This document shows positions 18,390 through 28,316 of a stretch of DNA of 64,000 nt, one piece after another. Numbering within the stretch: position 1 is the stretch's first letter; every line of letters starts with the position of its first letter. Source of the DNA: UBA6522 sp965205045 (GTDB taxonomy: Bacteria > Pseudomonadota > Gammaproteobacteria > Steroidobacterales > Rariloculaceae); NCBI GenBank assembly GCA_965205045.1, contig OZ242031.1, positions 992,001-1,056,000 of the forward strand. Reading direction: 5' to 3'. The notes under the pieces are model-generated. The model worked only from the letters and a program-made list of their open reading frames with translations. It was not told where the DNA came from and searched no databases. The translations under genes were made by a program, and so were the position numbers.

Positions 18390-19061
18390 TCACCCAAGGT
18401 CTTCCAGTCTGTCCAGCCAGTCAGCGAAGTGCCGGCACTCTGACTTTAGCGTTGGCAGCCCGATACTGTTGGCCACTATCGGGCCTGCGGTCACCTTCAT
18501 TCCTGGATACTCCGGCAATATATTCGCAATCCTTTTGGAAGGGGCGGTGCTGATGCCGTCGTCGATGAGTTCGGGTGAGTTGAAGCCGGAGGCCAGTGTG
18601 ACGAGCTTTTGTATGGCGGTCTCCCGCTCGTGAAACTGCACGTCAAACTTCCGGGGATCCGATAACAGCAGCGCCTCGAATTCGTGAAGTTGAAGGTAGG
18701 GGATGAGTCTGGGGTCCCCGATATCGTTCGCCAGAGCTTCTTCAAGAACCTTGACTCGTTCGTATGGATCACCCGCTTGAATGGCCCGGCTGAAGCTTGG
18801 GAAGTCGTTGGGTAAGCCGTATACGTCGAACATGGTTGTGAATCGGGCATCCTGATTCTGGTCCTGCATCATCCAGGCCCGGATGTCATTCTTGACCTTC
18901 ACGTAATTCCTGAGACCTCCGCGGTACGTGACGCCACGTTTACGACCCGTAGCGACGCAACGGGCGCTGACCCAGATATGCCTATTGGCCAGGTGCTCGC
19001 GCAGAACAAGGTTTACGAATGTTTCCTCCGTCTGCCCTTCAACGATGAAATTCAGCCTCAT
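18390..19061 (-). CDS. DUF4276 (TOPRIM-like) protein, partner of the upstream AAA ATPase
   Basis: A 223-residue protein that starts MRLNFIVEGQTEETFVNLVL: the VEGxTE motif is the conserved acidic start of the DUF4276/TOPRIM-like fold. Further family marks are FDVYGLPNDFPSF and YLQLHEFEALLLSD. I chose the ATG at 19061, five bases after the stop of the ATPase gene; a longer form from 19100 would overlap that gene. DUF4276 proteins are commonly encoded beside ATPases of the OLD/RecF type and are thought to act as the nuclease or effector half of antiphage modules. That role is known of related pairs (PARIS, OLD) and is inference here. Confidence 0.8.
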   Translation of the reverse strand: MRLNFIVEGQTEETFVNLVLREHLANRHIWVSARCVATGRKRGVTYRGGLRNYVKVKNDIRAWMMQDQNQDARFTTMFDVYGLPNDFPSFSRAIQAGDPYERVKVLEEALANDIGDPRLIPYLQLHEFEALLLSDPRKFDVQFHERETAIQKLVTLASGFNSPELIDDGISTAPSKRIANILPEYPGMKVTAGPIVANSIGLPTLKSECRHFADWLDRLEDLG

Positions 19062-19066
19062 GGCCA

Positions 19067-20173
19067 CTATGGTCGCCCGCCGAGGACATTTTTCTCCCAC
19101 AATTCAGATAGAGCGTAGTCTTTCAGCCAAACATCCAGCGTCCCGGCATCGAGTCGCCGGAATAGTGATTTGCGGCCCTCGCGCTCAACGACAACGATGT
19201 CCTCAGGTTCGAAGCAATCGACAAACGCGGTGGACTGAGTGGCAACAATGACCTGAACTTTCGTGGATACGGCGCGTATCAGCCCCCCGATCACCGTAAT
19301 GGCGTACGGATGGAGTCCAAGCTCCGGTTCATCCAGAATCAAGACATCCGGCAGATCCTTTTCCGGTTGAAGTAGAAGCATGACGAGCGCCACCACCCGC
19401 AACATGCCGTCCGACGCTTGCGAGACATCGAAAACCCGGTCGTTCCCACGTTCCCGCCAGGTAAGCAGCAGATGCCCGTTTACAGGTTCCAACTCAAAAT
19501 CGGAGAAGAATGGCAGGATCAGGCGGATGGTATCGACAATCCTCCGGTAACATCTGCCATCCTGCTCTCTCAAGCGGAGCAGGACCGGGGCGATATTGGC
19601 TGCGTCTTCCTTCAGGAACCGGTTGTCGTTCGCGTTCCACTTGCTTCGAATGCGTGCCGTCGCTGAAGTGTTGTGAAACTGATAGACAACGATTTTTCTC
19701 AGGAGGGCCAGAATTACACGGGCGGTCTGATCCTTATTGGCTTCGTCAAATAGCTTTGGCGTGCTATGGCCAGCGTTAGTGTCCTTCCAATCAGCGGTGC
19801 CCAAGTAACCGTCGCGAGAGAAGCGAAACCGTTCATCGGCGAATATCAAGGTGTCCCCCGCAGCCCAAAAAAGCCGGAACGCATACTGGTTTTGGCCGGC
19901 ATCCGTGCGAATGGTCAATTCGGATTCGATCTGTTGCGTCTTCTCGGGACCGTCATGCAGGAGTTTGCTGGCCCCGCCGTTCCGGGCTACATGAAGCCCA
20001 AGACCTGTGGGTTCCCCCAACATCCAGTTCATCAGTTGGAAGAACGAGACGAAGTTGGACTTGCCGGCGCCATTGGGTCCGATGAGCACCGTGAGAGGCC
20101 CTGGCTCAAAGCCCTCCAACTCCTGAATGGTCTTGAATCCCCTGAGCGTAATTGTGTCGAGTCTGTTTCTCAT
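19067..20173 (-). CDS. AAA ATPase (AAA_21/RecF-like), sensor half of a probable defence pair
   Basis: A 368-residue ABC-type ATPase. The N-terminus MRNRLDTITLRGFKTIQ leads to Walker A IGPNGAGKSNFVSFF at about residues 30-44. A long middle insert replaces the SMC coiled coil. The signature-like QASDGMLRVVAL, Walker B DVLILDEPELGLHP and the H-loop region VIVATQSTAFVDCF follow. Such single-gene ATPases of the AAA_21/DUF2813 type pair with TOPRIM or DUF4276 effectors in phage defence. The effector gene begins 5 bases downstream. The pair replaces nothing in the core order but sits between guaB and xseA, with a palindromic element at its far end. Confidence 0.85.
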   Translation of the reverse strand: MRNRLDTITLRGFKTIQELEGFEPGPLTVLIGPNGAGKSNFVSFFQLMNWMLGEPTGLGLHVARNGGASKLLHDGPEKTQQIESELTIRTDAGQNQYAFRLFWAAGDTLIFADERFRFSRDGYLGTADWKDTNAGHSTPKLFDEANKDQTARVILALLRKIVVYQFHNTSATARIRSKWNANDNRFLKEDAANIAPVLLRLREQDGRCYRRIVDTIRLILPFFSDFELEPVNGHLLLTWRERGNDRVFDVSQASDGMLRVVALVMLLLQPEKDLPDVLILDEPELGLHPYAITVIGGLIRAVSTKVQVIVATQSTAFVDCFEPEDIVVVEREGRKSLFRRLDAGTLDVWLKDYALSELWEKNVLGGRP

Positions 20174-20336
20174 AACGGCACCTGATCTTCCTCGCAACAG
20201 CTTTCAGGCGGCGATGTTCGGGCGCATACTTTAGCAGTCACGTCCGCCCCTCCCAACCTGGATTTGGCGAAACTCCACCGAACGAATGCCATCCTCCCTT
20301 CGCTTGGGGCATCACGCGCCAGCGTATACTTCGCGC

Positions 20337-21734
20337 ATGCGAATGGCCGACCACAGTTTGGGACTGCCCCTCCAGCCCGCACGCGATGTCTACTCCGTAT
20401 CGTCGCTCAACAGTCAGGCCCGACGAATAATCGAGGATCAGCTGGGTGTGGTTTGGGTGGAGGGGGAGATATCCGGGCTTGCGAGGCCGGGTTCGGGGCA
20501 TCTGTATTGGCGGATGAAGGATGAGCGGGCACAGATTCGCTGTGCGATGTTTCGGTCGCAGAATCGGTTGCTGCGCTTCCGGCCGGACGATGGGCAGCAT
20601 GTGCTGGCACGGGGGCGGGTGAGCATCTACGAGCCCCGGGGCGAGTATCAACTGGTCGTCGAGTATCTGGAGGAGGTTGGCGAGGGGCTGCTGAGGCGGC
20701 GATTCGAGGAGCTGAAACTAAAGCTCGCGGCCGAAGGGCTGTTCGACGAGGGGCGCAAGCGGGAGAAACCGGAACTGCCGCGCCGGATCGGGGTCGTGAC
20801 TTCTCCGAGCGGTGCTGCGGTGCGCGATATCATCACGGTGCTGGCGCGGCGTTTTCCCGCGATACCGGTGCTGATCTATCCCACTTCGGTGCAAGGCGCG
20901 GGTGCCGCCGCGGAGATCGCCTCGGCATTGGAGTTGGCGGACAGGCGCGGCGAATGCGATCTGCTGATCCTGGCGAGAGGCGGCGGTTCGCTGGAGGATC
21001 TGTGGTCCTTCAACGAGGAGGCGGTCGCCCGGGCGATGGCCGCGGTGAGCATTCCCGTCATCTCCGGTGTGGGACACGAGATCGACTTCACCATTGCCGA
21101 TTTTGTCGCCGATATTCGTGCCCCCACGCCGTCGGGGGCTGCCGAGATTGCCGTGCCGGATCAAGCGCAGTGGATGGCCGGGATCGATTCTCTGGGCGAG
21201 CGCCTTTTCAGGGCCGTCGGGCAACGGTTGGCCGAACCATCAAATCGACTGACGACGCTCGGGCACCGTCTCCAGCAAAGTCATCCGGGCGTCCAGTTGC
21301 GCCACTCCGCCCAGCGGCTGGACGAACTGGAGACGCGTTTCGGACTGGCGTTGCGGCAGACGCTGGGCGAGCGCCGGTCGAGGCTCGCCGAATCGGACGC
21401 ACGGTTGCGTGGCGCAAGTCCTGCCGAACGGATCGGGAGCATCGAGGAGCGGCTCGGATTCCTGTTCCATAGTCTCGCGCGCGCGGCCCGCGACGCGCTT
21501 CGCAAACGGGGGGAACGCTTGTCGCTAGCCCTGCGCACGCTGGAGTCAGTGAGTCCGATTGCGACGCTTGAGCGCGGCTATGCAATCATTACATCCGGCG
21601 AAAGCGGCGCAATCATCTCAGATGCCCGGAGCGCGCCGCGCGGCACCAGAATCGACATTCGCCTGGCTCGCGGCGGTTTGTCCGCCTCGGTGGACGAGTC
21701 GCGCCCAGCGGACACCGAACAGGGTGATGGATAG
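20337..21734 (+). CDS. xseA: Exodeoxyribonuclease VII large subunit
   Basis: A 465-residue protein with the OB-fold domain first (VYSVSSLNSQARRIIEDQLG, VWVEGEISGLARPGSGHLYW), then the catalytic domain: RRIGVVTSPSGAAVRDI, ILARGGGSLEDLWSFNEE, and ISGVGHEIDFTIADFVAD...RAPTPSGAAE. A long helical region and the ERGYAIIT strand complete the family pattern. Together with XseB, encoded elsewhere, it degrades single-stranded DNA to oligonucleotides. I take the ATG at 20337; ATG 20343 is equally possible. It is divergent from the defence pair and convergent with the giant helicase gene, 12 bases apart. Confidence 0.95.
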   Translation: MRMADHSLGLPLQPARDVYSVSSLNSQARRIIEDQLGVVWVEGEISGLARPGSGHLYWRMKDERAQIRCAMFRSQNRLLRFRPDDGQHVLARGRVSIYEPRGEYQLVVEYLEEVGEGLLRRRFEELKLKLAAEGLFDEGRKREKPELPRRIGVVTSPSGAAVRDIITVLARRFPAIPVLIYPTSVQGAGAAAEIASALELADRRGECDLLILARGGGSLEDLWSFNEEAVARAMAAVSIPVISGVGHEIDFTIADFVADIRAPTPSGAAEIAVPDQAQWMAGIDSLGERLFRAVGQRLAEPSNRLTTLGHRLQQSHPGVQLRHSAQRLDELETRFGLALRQTLGERRSRLAESDARLRGASPAERIGSIEERLGFLFHSLARAARDALRKRGERLSLALRTLESVSPIATLERGYAIITSGESGAIISDARSAPRGTRIDIRLARGGLSASVDESRPADTEQGDG

Positions 21735-21746
21735 GGCACGATTGCG

Positions 21747-24700
21747 TCAGCCGAACACCAGTTCAGGCACCACAACCTCCCACTCGTCGCAACGCGCCGC
21801 CTGACGATACTCAGGGTCGCTATCCTCGCGCCGCCAGGCAACGATGGCATGAACCTGCCCGCCGAGGCATTTTCCGGGCGGTCGATAATTTCGGGCGAGG
21901 CAGCCCACGGTCCGGCCACCGGGAGCTATCAGTCGCCAAGGTTCCCCATTGGTGTTTACTTTGACTTCGTCGCCCGGATTCAGACGGGCGATCGCGGTGT
22001 GAACCGGGTCGCCGCCACCGTACCGGCCGGCGAAGCCGATCTGAACGTCTTTCAGTCTGAGGGTGTCTCTGCGTTGGTCTAGCTCCGCCGGCGGCGTGGG
22101 CAGCGCTGCCGATCGCCTGTGTAGTACGGCTGGATGACCACGAAGTTCGGGGATCGGTCGACCACGCAAGCCGGCTTGCGCCCGGTTTTCGCCGACCATC
22201 GCCGCGCGGGCCGGAAGCGGCAGGTTGGCGGGACGCCGCGCCAACGCCAGCGTCTGGCGGGCGCGCGTCATCGCGACGTAATAAAGTCGCCGCCATGCGT
22301 CGGGCTCTTCGCCCTGTTCGCGCCACTGGCCATCAAGGATGATCACATGGTCGAACTCCAATCCCTTGGCGCGATGCGCGGTGAGCAGCAACAGGCCCGA
22401 CTGGCGGCGGCGAAAATCCCGGCCCCATTCGGCCAGCCACTCAGTGAAGCTTTCCACGGTCGTTTCGGCACTGCCTGCTTCAAGTCGATATTCGCCAATG
22501 GACTGACGGACCACATCAATCCACTCGTTGTCCTGGGGCTGCGCGCCCGCCCACGTTTCCAATTCCGCCGTGTCCACCAGTCCCCCCGGACGTTTCGCCA
22601 GCCATTTTCGCAGTCGGCGGACTTCACGCAACCGCCAGAAGTAGCTGGTATCGTCGCGGGCCATCTGCGCCGGGATGCCCTTGAGCTTGCAGAGGCTTCT
22701 CACCGGCTCCAGCGTTCGCCAGTGCCGTGCGATTATGGCGCAGCGGCTCCAGTCCCAGCCGTCGGATCCCGCTAGCGCCTCAAGCCGCTGAAGTTCCCCG
22801 ATCGCGGCGAGCGCTTGGGTCCGATCGTCTGCGCCGGCGGTTAACACCTGGACCCGGCCCCGGCCAACCGGGTCGTGAACTTCCCACTCGCCGCCCGGAA
22901 GGCCCTTGCGCCGAGCCCGGTCAATCTTGATGGGATGGTCGCTTTTCATCCTCCGTTGCGCCGGTTCGATGAACGCGTTGGCGGCGTGGATAATGTGCGC
23001 GCTTGAGCGATAGTTTTCCGTTAGCCACGCGGGACGGGCATCGTAGTCGTCTGTGAAGCGCTGAATGTATTTCACGGAGGCGCCAGCGAAGCTGTAAATG
23101 TTCTGGTCGTCATCGCCGACAGCGAAAATCGTCAGCTTGCGATCCGCATCGCTGAGCGTGCGCCCGGCGAGCGCAGCGATCAATTCGTACTGATCGCCGT
23201 CGATATCCTGATACTCATCCACCAGAATCCAACGGAACCCGGCGAGCAACCGCTCCCGCAGAACGTCGGCGTCCTCCGGCGGCAGGCCGTCGCCGCGCAG
23301 CAGCGACGCCGCCTCACGAAGCACTTTCGCAAATGACTTGTCGCGTTCCTTTTCCGAATCTGCTTTCATGGCGGCAAATGTGGTGCCGACTAGCCGCATG
23401 GCCAACCCGTGGCAGGTCAACACGGTGACATGGCGGGCGTCGTCTCCGGCCAGCTTTGCCAAACGGCGGCGAATCTCCACAGCGGCGTGACGATTGTAGG
23501 CCAGCCCCAGAATACTGCGCGGATTTTCGCGTCGCACGCGCAGCAGGTAGGCGATGCGATGTGTCAGTACCCGGGTCTTCCCCGATCCTGGACCGGCGAG
23601 AACCAGCACGTTTCCCTGTTCGCGCTTGTCGTCGACGATCCGGCGCTGTATCGGGCTTAGCGACTCGACGACAGATCGCCATGTCTCGGGCGACGTCTGT
23701 CTGGAGAGTTCGGTTTTCCTGCCGGGCAGCCATCGCGTCAGGAACGCCTCCCGGTCCAGACTGAAGTAATCCACCGCCAGACGCACCGCGTCCGCCATGG
23801 CCTCGAGTCCCCGGGCCGCAAACTCCGTCATGATGTGGATCTGCAGCACCTGTTCCCGATAATGGAGCTTTAGCGGTTCAAAATCGGCGGTGGCGAATCC
23901 GCGTCGACGGTTGCCCGTGGATTGCTCCAGGCGGATGGTCATCGCCGGACGGAAGACGGCAAGGCCCTTGTTAAGCTGAATTACTTCCTGTTCATGCAGC
24001 CAGAGCAGGGCACGGTCACAGAGTTTGGCAAAATTCCAGCCTTGGCTCTTCAACACGATATCCTGCGACAACGCTAGGCGCAGCTTTCCCATTGTCGTCT
24101 CTACGAGCAGATCGGTGCCTCGCAGGTCCTTTGGCAACACGGCTAGCAGATGATCCAGCAATATTCCTGCACCCTGGCGACGGAGTTCTGCGGTAGTTTC
24201 CAGTGCCTTCCATCGGCGCCGCAGTGTTAGTTTGACGTTTTCCCGGTCGGTGCGACGCATATCGATACTGCCGCCAGAGCCTCCTTCCGCCCGGTCGTCG
24301 CCGCGCCCATCTTGGGAGATGCTGCGCAGGATGCGCACCAGCCTTTCCGGTAGCGCGGACTCCAGCCCCGAGTCCTTGAGCGTTTGCGAAGTGATGCGGA
24401 GGTTCAGGTGGGAGCGTTCTCCACACTCCAGATCCGGCGCGGCCTCGCGCATCGCAGCGATCAAGGCCATTTCCAACTGCTTGGCTTCCTCCAACCGTCG
24501 GCGCGAACTGCGGACGACGCCTGCATGGACAAAAGCCGTCAACGCCGTATCGTCGGTGGCAAGGCCCAGGAATTCCAAATCGTGCAGCGCGTGGCGCACA
24601 CCGGTTGTGTCCAGACGCGTTACGCCCATCAGTTCATCGGTGGTGACGCCTTCGTCAGGGTCCGCCTCGATCAACGCCCTAACAATGCGCAAAAGTGTTC

Positions 24701-27032
24701 GACGGCGGTCTTCGGTCAGGTTGCGCCGTCGCGCCAGCCGCGCGCTGGCCTCTTCCACGGAGTTCACGCGAAGCGATGACGGAAACACTTGTACTTGGTT
24801 CTCTTCCCGGGACAGTAGCTCTGCGTCTTCCAACCAAGCGACGGCGGTCTTGACTCGGGTGTCGTCCGTAGCGCTATCGCGATCAAACAGTTGATCTTCG
24901 TCCTGAAGCAAAATTTCGCCCGTCGTCGCTACGACCTCGCCCCCCAATCGGCCCTTGCCGTCAAGGCGGCGTAATGCCCGCAGGATCCCACCAATCTCCT
25001 GCCGGGTGAGGCGCGAGCGAGCAGACATGCCAAACTGGCGCTCGATATCTTCCGGCGTAAACAACAGCACACAGTGGGCGGGTTGGCGGTCTCGGCCGGC
25101 CCGGCCCGCTTCCTGAAGGTAGTTTTCCAGCGATCCGGGAATGTCGGCGTGGAGCACAAGACGAACATCCTTCTTGTCGATACCCATTCCAAAGGCATTG
25201 GTGGCGACAATCACCCGGAGTTCACCTTCCTTGAATCGCTGTTGCGTGCGCTTCTTCGTATCCGGAGGCAGGCCGGCATGATAGTGGGCAGCCGACAGCC
25301 CCTTGCGGTCCAGGAATTCGGCGGCTTCTTCGCAACCCCTGCGCGTCGCGCAATAGACGATAGCGCCGCCTGTCTGTTCCGCCGGTAATTTGGACATCAA
25401 TACTTGGTGGATGTCGTCATGTTTACGCGCCGGGTCCGTGGGCATCACGGAGAACTCAAGGTTGTCACGTTCGCTGCCGCCGTTGAACACTTCAAATTCC
25501 GCGCCCAATTCTCTGCGGAAATAGTTCTGGATGTCGGCGATAACTTCCGGTTTGGCTGTGGCTGTAAGGCACATGATGGGCGGGTGAGTGTTTTCCCGCT
25601 CAAATTTTGTGCGACTGAATTGGAGCCTGCCGCGCGCTTCGCTCGACGGGCTTACACGTTTACGGATGAAGCGTCCGATATATCGGTAATCGGGCCGAAA
25701 GTCGTGTCCCCAGCGAGACAGGCAGTGGGCTTCATCGAGCACCCAGGCGCCAATCTCGCGCTGCTCCAGAGTACGGCGCAGCGAGCGGCTGCGCAGTTGT
25801 TCGGGTGAGATCAGAAGGATCGCGGCGTCGCCGAGGCGCACCCGGTCAAGCGCGTCTGCGCGTTCCGGCATGGAAAGCAGGCCGTTAACGGTCACGCAGG
25901 ACGAAATTCCATTCTCTTCCATGCCCGCGACCTGATCGGCCATCAGCGCGACCAGTGGCGAAATGACTACGGTGAGCGCTCCGGTCTTGTCGTACCGGGA
26001 CAAGGCGGGGAGCTGATAGCAAAGTGACTTCCCGGCGCCGGTGGGCAGCAGACCAAGCACATTGCGGCCAGCCATTCCGACTTCGACAATGGCGCGCTGC
26101 ATGGATGTGCCGTCGTCCGTGGCCGGGTGGGGGCGGAAGCTATCCCAGCTAAACCAGCGCTCAAGCTCCTTAGTCGCGTCATGACGTTCACGACACCATG
26201 TGCAGTCAGGATCGGGGCAGGTACTGTCCCGCAGACGGCGCACGAGTGCGCCGGCTTCCGGGAACTGGTGGCGAACCCACGGCGGCATGACCGAATTGCC
26301 TCCAGCCACTGAAAGCCACGCCAGCGCGTAGGCCAAAGGCCAACCACTGTCTGTGCTTGCTCGCGCATTGGCTGCGCCTTTTCCGTCGCGGCGCGGTCCA
26401 TCGACTGCCGTTCGGGCGTGCTTGGCACAGACTCGGCCCGCGAGTAGGCGGTCAATGGCGGCCCGGGCTTCGGATTTCCTGGGACGGGGTGCCCCTCGAA
26501 TTGCTCGAAAGATGGCGTCAAAGCCGGAATGGCGAGTCTTGCGTACCGTGCGGCTGGATAATGTGGTCAACCAGTGCCATGCGGCAAGCCTGTCCGGGTC
26601 CGCGCGATTCAGCGCTTCCCGCTCGTCGTCAAGCAGCTTGAGCGCGAGGCGCGCGTCGAGTTCTGGATCGTTGCGCTGCCCGCGCACCAGACCGCCGTCT
26701 TGGTAGTGCTTGACCAAGTGATGGTAGGGATGGGCTGGAAAGGCCAGCGGGCTCAGGCGCAATGTGTCGATAACCGGCAGTCTCAGGAGGCGCAGGCCAG
26801 GATCGGCTGCATGCAGATGAGGAAGATCGTGGGCGATCAGGTTGTGTCCTACCAGAGCGTCGCAGCTCGACCCGAAGTCGTCGATTTCCTTGAGCTTGCG
26901 CTCCAATCCGTTGGCTCGCTGCCTCGCGCCGCGCCAGGTCCGTGTCTCGCCGGTCCGTTCGTCGACCGCCGCCAGCGCAAATATTTGCCCGCTATCCTTG
27001 TGGATTTCGAGATCGAGACTCAGACAACGCAT
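21747..27032 (-). CDS. DEDD exonuclease-RecQ helicase-UvrD helicase fusion (1761 aa)
   Basis: Three nucleic-acid enzymes in one chain. Residues about 1-150 look like a DEDD 3'-5' exonuclease: SLDLEI, VGHNLIAHDLPHL, DPELDARLALKLL. A possible zinc knuckle (CPDPDCTWC) lies near 270. The RecQ-type SF2 helicase follows: Walker A LLPTGAGKSLCYQLPAL near 325, DEAHCLSRWGHDFRPDY near 431, EAGRAGRDRQPAHCV after that. The usual RecQ zinc-binding cysteines are absent. From about 1120 an SF1 UvrD/Rep helicase begins: LAGPGSGKTRVLTHRIAYLL, DEYQDIDGDQYE, HRAKGLEFDHVI, YVAMTRARQTL near 1590. A basic tail of about 150 residues ends the protein. Repair or antiphage roles are both possible. The frame is intact throughout. 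Confidence 0.85.
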   Translation of the reverse strand: MRCLSLDLEIHKDSGQIFALAAVDERTGETRTWRGARQRANGLERKLKEIDDFGSSCDALVGHNLIAHDLPHLHAADPGLRLLRLPVIDTLRLSPLAFPAHPYHHLVKHYQDGGLVRGQRNDPELDARLALKLLDDEREALNRADPDRLAAWHWLTTLSSRTVRKTRHSGFDAIFRAIRGAPRPRKSEARAAIDRLLAGRVCAKHARTAVDGPRRDGKGAANARASTDSGWPLAYALAWLSVAGGNSVMPPWVRHQFPEAGALVRRLRDSTCPDPDCTWCRERHDATKELERWFSWDSFRPHPATDDGTSMQRAIVEVGMAGRNVLGLLPTGAGKSLCYQLPALSRYDKTGALTVVISPLVALMADQVAGMEENGISSCVTVNGLLSMPERADALDRVRLGDAAILLISPEQLRSRSLRRTLEQREIGAWVLDEAHCLSRWGHDFRPDYRYIGRFIRKRVSPSSEARGRLQFSRTKFERENTHPPIMCLTATAKPEVIADIQNYFRRELGAEFEVFNGGSERDNLEFSVMPTDPARKHDDIHQVLMSKLPAEQTGGAIVYCATRRGCEEAAEFLDRKGLSAAHYHAGLPPDTKKRTQQRFKEGELRVIVATNAFGMGIDKKDVRLVLHADIPGSLENYLQEAGRAGRDRQPAHCVLLFTPEDIERQFGMSARSRLTRQEIGGILRALRRLDGKGRLGGEVVATTGEILLQDEDQLFDRDSATDDTRVKTAVAWLEDAELLSREENQVQVFPSSLRVNSVEEASARLARRRNLTEDRRRTLLRIVRALIEADPDEGVTTDELMGVTRLDTTGVRHALHDLEFLGLATDDTALTAFVHAGVVRSSRRRLEEAKQLEMALIAAMREAAPDLECGERSHLNLRITSQTLKDSGLESALPERLVRILRSISQDGRGDDRAEGGSGGSIDMRRTDRENVKLTLRRRWKALETTAELRRQGAGILLDHLLAVLPKDLRGTDLLVETTMGKLRLALSQDIVLKSQGWNFAKLCDRALLWLHEQEVIQLNKGLAVFRPAMTIRLEQSTGNRRRGFATADFEPLKLHYREQVLQIHIMTEFAARGLEAMADAVRLAVDYFSLDREAFLTRWLPGRKTELSRQTSPETWRSVVESLSPIQRRIVDDKREQGNVLVLAGPGSGKTRVLTHRIAYLLRVRRENPRSILGLAYNRHAAVEIRRRLAKLAGDDARHVTVLTCHGLAMRLVGTTFAAMKADSEKERDKSFAKVLREAASLLRGDGLPPEDADVLRERLLAGFRWILVDEYQDIDGDQYELIAALAGRTLSDADRKLTIFAVGDDDQNIYSFAGASVKYIQRFTDDYDARPAWLTENYRSSAHIIHAANAFIEPAQRRMKSDHPIKIDRARRKGLPGGEWEVHDPVGRGRVQVLTAGADDRTQALAAIGELQRLEALAGSDGWDWSRCAIIARHWRTLEPVRSLCKLKGIPAQMARDDTSYFWRLREVRRLRKWLAKRPGGLVDTAELETWAGAQPQDNEWIDVVRQSIGEYRLEAGSAETTVESFTEWLAEWGRDFRRRQSGLLLLTAHRAKGLEFDHVIILDGQWREQGEEPDAWRRLYYVAMTRARQTLALARRPANLPLPARAAMVGENRAQAGLRGRPIPELRGHPAVLHRRSAALPTPPAELDQRRDTLRLKDVQIGFAGRYGGGDPVHTAIARLNPGDEVKVNTNGEPWRLIAPGGRTVGCLARNYRPPGKCLGGQVHAIVAWRREDSDPEYRQAARCDEWEVVVPELVFG

Positions 27033-27056
27033 TCGCCGCCGGCTTGTTCCGTCACA

Positions 27057-28316
27057 TCAATCCGTTCCGACCGGGACCCATTTCTGGACGCGCTTGCCGG
27101 TATTGACTTCGGCGGTGAAGAGGTTGCCGAAGCTGTCGGCGGCGACGTTGTGGACCCACTCGAACTGGCCGGCCTGGCGGCCGCCGTGACCGAAGGAACT
27201 GACGACTTCGAGCGACTCCCGTTCGAGGATCCAGACTTTCTTGTTGGCGCCGTCGGCGGCGAACAGCCACTGCTGCTGGGGGTCGCCGGAGAATTCGATG
27301 TCCCAGGCCGCGCCCTGGCCGCCAATGGTCCAGTCGGCGAAGCGGCCTTCCTGGACGAACGAACCGTCCTTGTTGAAGACGTGGATGCGGTTGCCCATAC
27401 GATCGGCAATGTAGACCAGGCCGTCGTTGGCGATCCGTACGGCGTGCACGGGGTTGTGCCACACCTGGAGCGGCTCCGCATCGGGCAGGTATTCCGAGGT
27501 GTCGACGGTATCGTCCGGGACGTTGCCGAAGGCGCCCCAATGGCGCTTGTATTCGCCGGTGTCGGCGTCGAAGACGATCACGCGGCGATTGAGATAGCCG
27601 TCGGCGATGTACACCTCGTGGGTCTCCGGGTCGACGGTGATGTCCGCGGGCCGGCCCAGGGTCTGCGGGTCGTTGCTGCCCATGGTCGTCTGCCATTCGC
27701 CGATGCGCAGCAGCCGCTCGCCCTCGTGCGTGAACTTGAGCACCACATGGTCGGACATGCCGTTGCCGGCGATCCAGACGTTGTCCTGGTAGTCAACGAA
27801 GATGCCGTGCTCGTTCGCGGGCCAGTCTTCCGGCTCGACCCATTCGCCTGATTCCCGATCCCAGGTCGGACCGCCCCATGCGTGGATGACTTCTCCTGCC
27901 GGTCCGAATGCGATGACCGAGGGCGCCGGCATGCAGCAGTCATGCCACGGCGGGTTGTGCGCCGCGCCCATCTCATGCTCGGTCAGGCTGCGGGGGCGCT
28001 GGATGAGCCAGACATTGTCCTGACTGTCGGTGGCGATACCGGAAACCTGGCCGAGCGTCCAGCGATTGGGCAGTTGCCGGGGCCATGATGGATCGACCTC
28101 GAATTGAGGCGCCTCGTTCGCCGCAGCAACGTCATCTGCGGAACCGCCCGCCGTGGAACCGTCATCTGCGGCGGCGACCGCTTCCGCTGCCGGCATTTCG
28201 GCTGCGTCGTCGCTCGCCTGGCCGGCCATCCCGGCCGCAGGTTCTTCGCTGGTGCAGCCTGCGAGGCACAGGAGGAAGCCGATACCGGCCGGGATCGTTG
28301 GACGTGTCTTGTACAT
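27057..28316 (-). CDS. NHL-repeat lipoprotein (peptidylglycine-lyase-like beta-propeller)
   Basis: A 419-residue protein starting MYKTRPTIPAGIGFLLCLAGC with the lipobox LAGC, so it should be anchored in a membrane facing the periplasm. An Ala/Glu-rich linker of about 60 residues follows. The rest is a six-bladed NHL propeller, with repeating units such as SGIATDSQDNVWLIQRP, GIFVDYQDNVWIAG, ADITVDPETHEVYIADGY and AVRIANDGLVYIADR. NHL lipoproteins of this type resemble the lyase domain of peptide-amidating enzymes but usually have no shown activity in bacteria. The longer frame from 28442 lacks a signal peptide, so I reject it. The function is unknown. Confidence 0.8.
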   Translation of the reverse strand: MYKTRPTIPAGIGFLLCLAGCTSEEPAAGMAGQASDDAAEMPAAEAVAAADDGSTAGGSADDVAAANEAPQFEVDPSWPRQLPNRWTLGQVSGIATDSQDNVWLIQRPRSLTEHEMGAAHNPPWHDCCMPAPSVIAFGPAGEVIHAWGGPTWDRESGEWVEPEDWPANEHGIFVDYQDNVWIAGNGMSDHVVLKFTHEGERLLRIGEWQTTMGSNDPQTLGRPADITVDPETHEVYIADGYLNRRVIVFDADTGEYKRHWGAFGNVPDDTVDTSEYLPDAEPLQVWHNPVHAVRIANDGLVYIADRMGNRIHVFNKDGSFVQEGRFADWTIGGQGAAWDIEFSGDPQQQWLFAADGANKKVWILERESLEVVSSFGHGGRQAGQFEWVHNVAADSFGNLFTAEVNTGKRVQKWVPVGTD

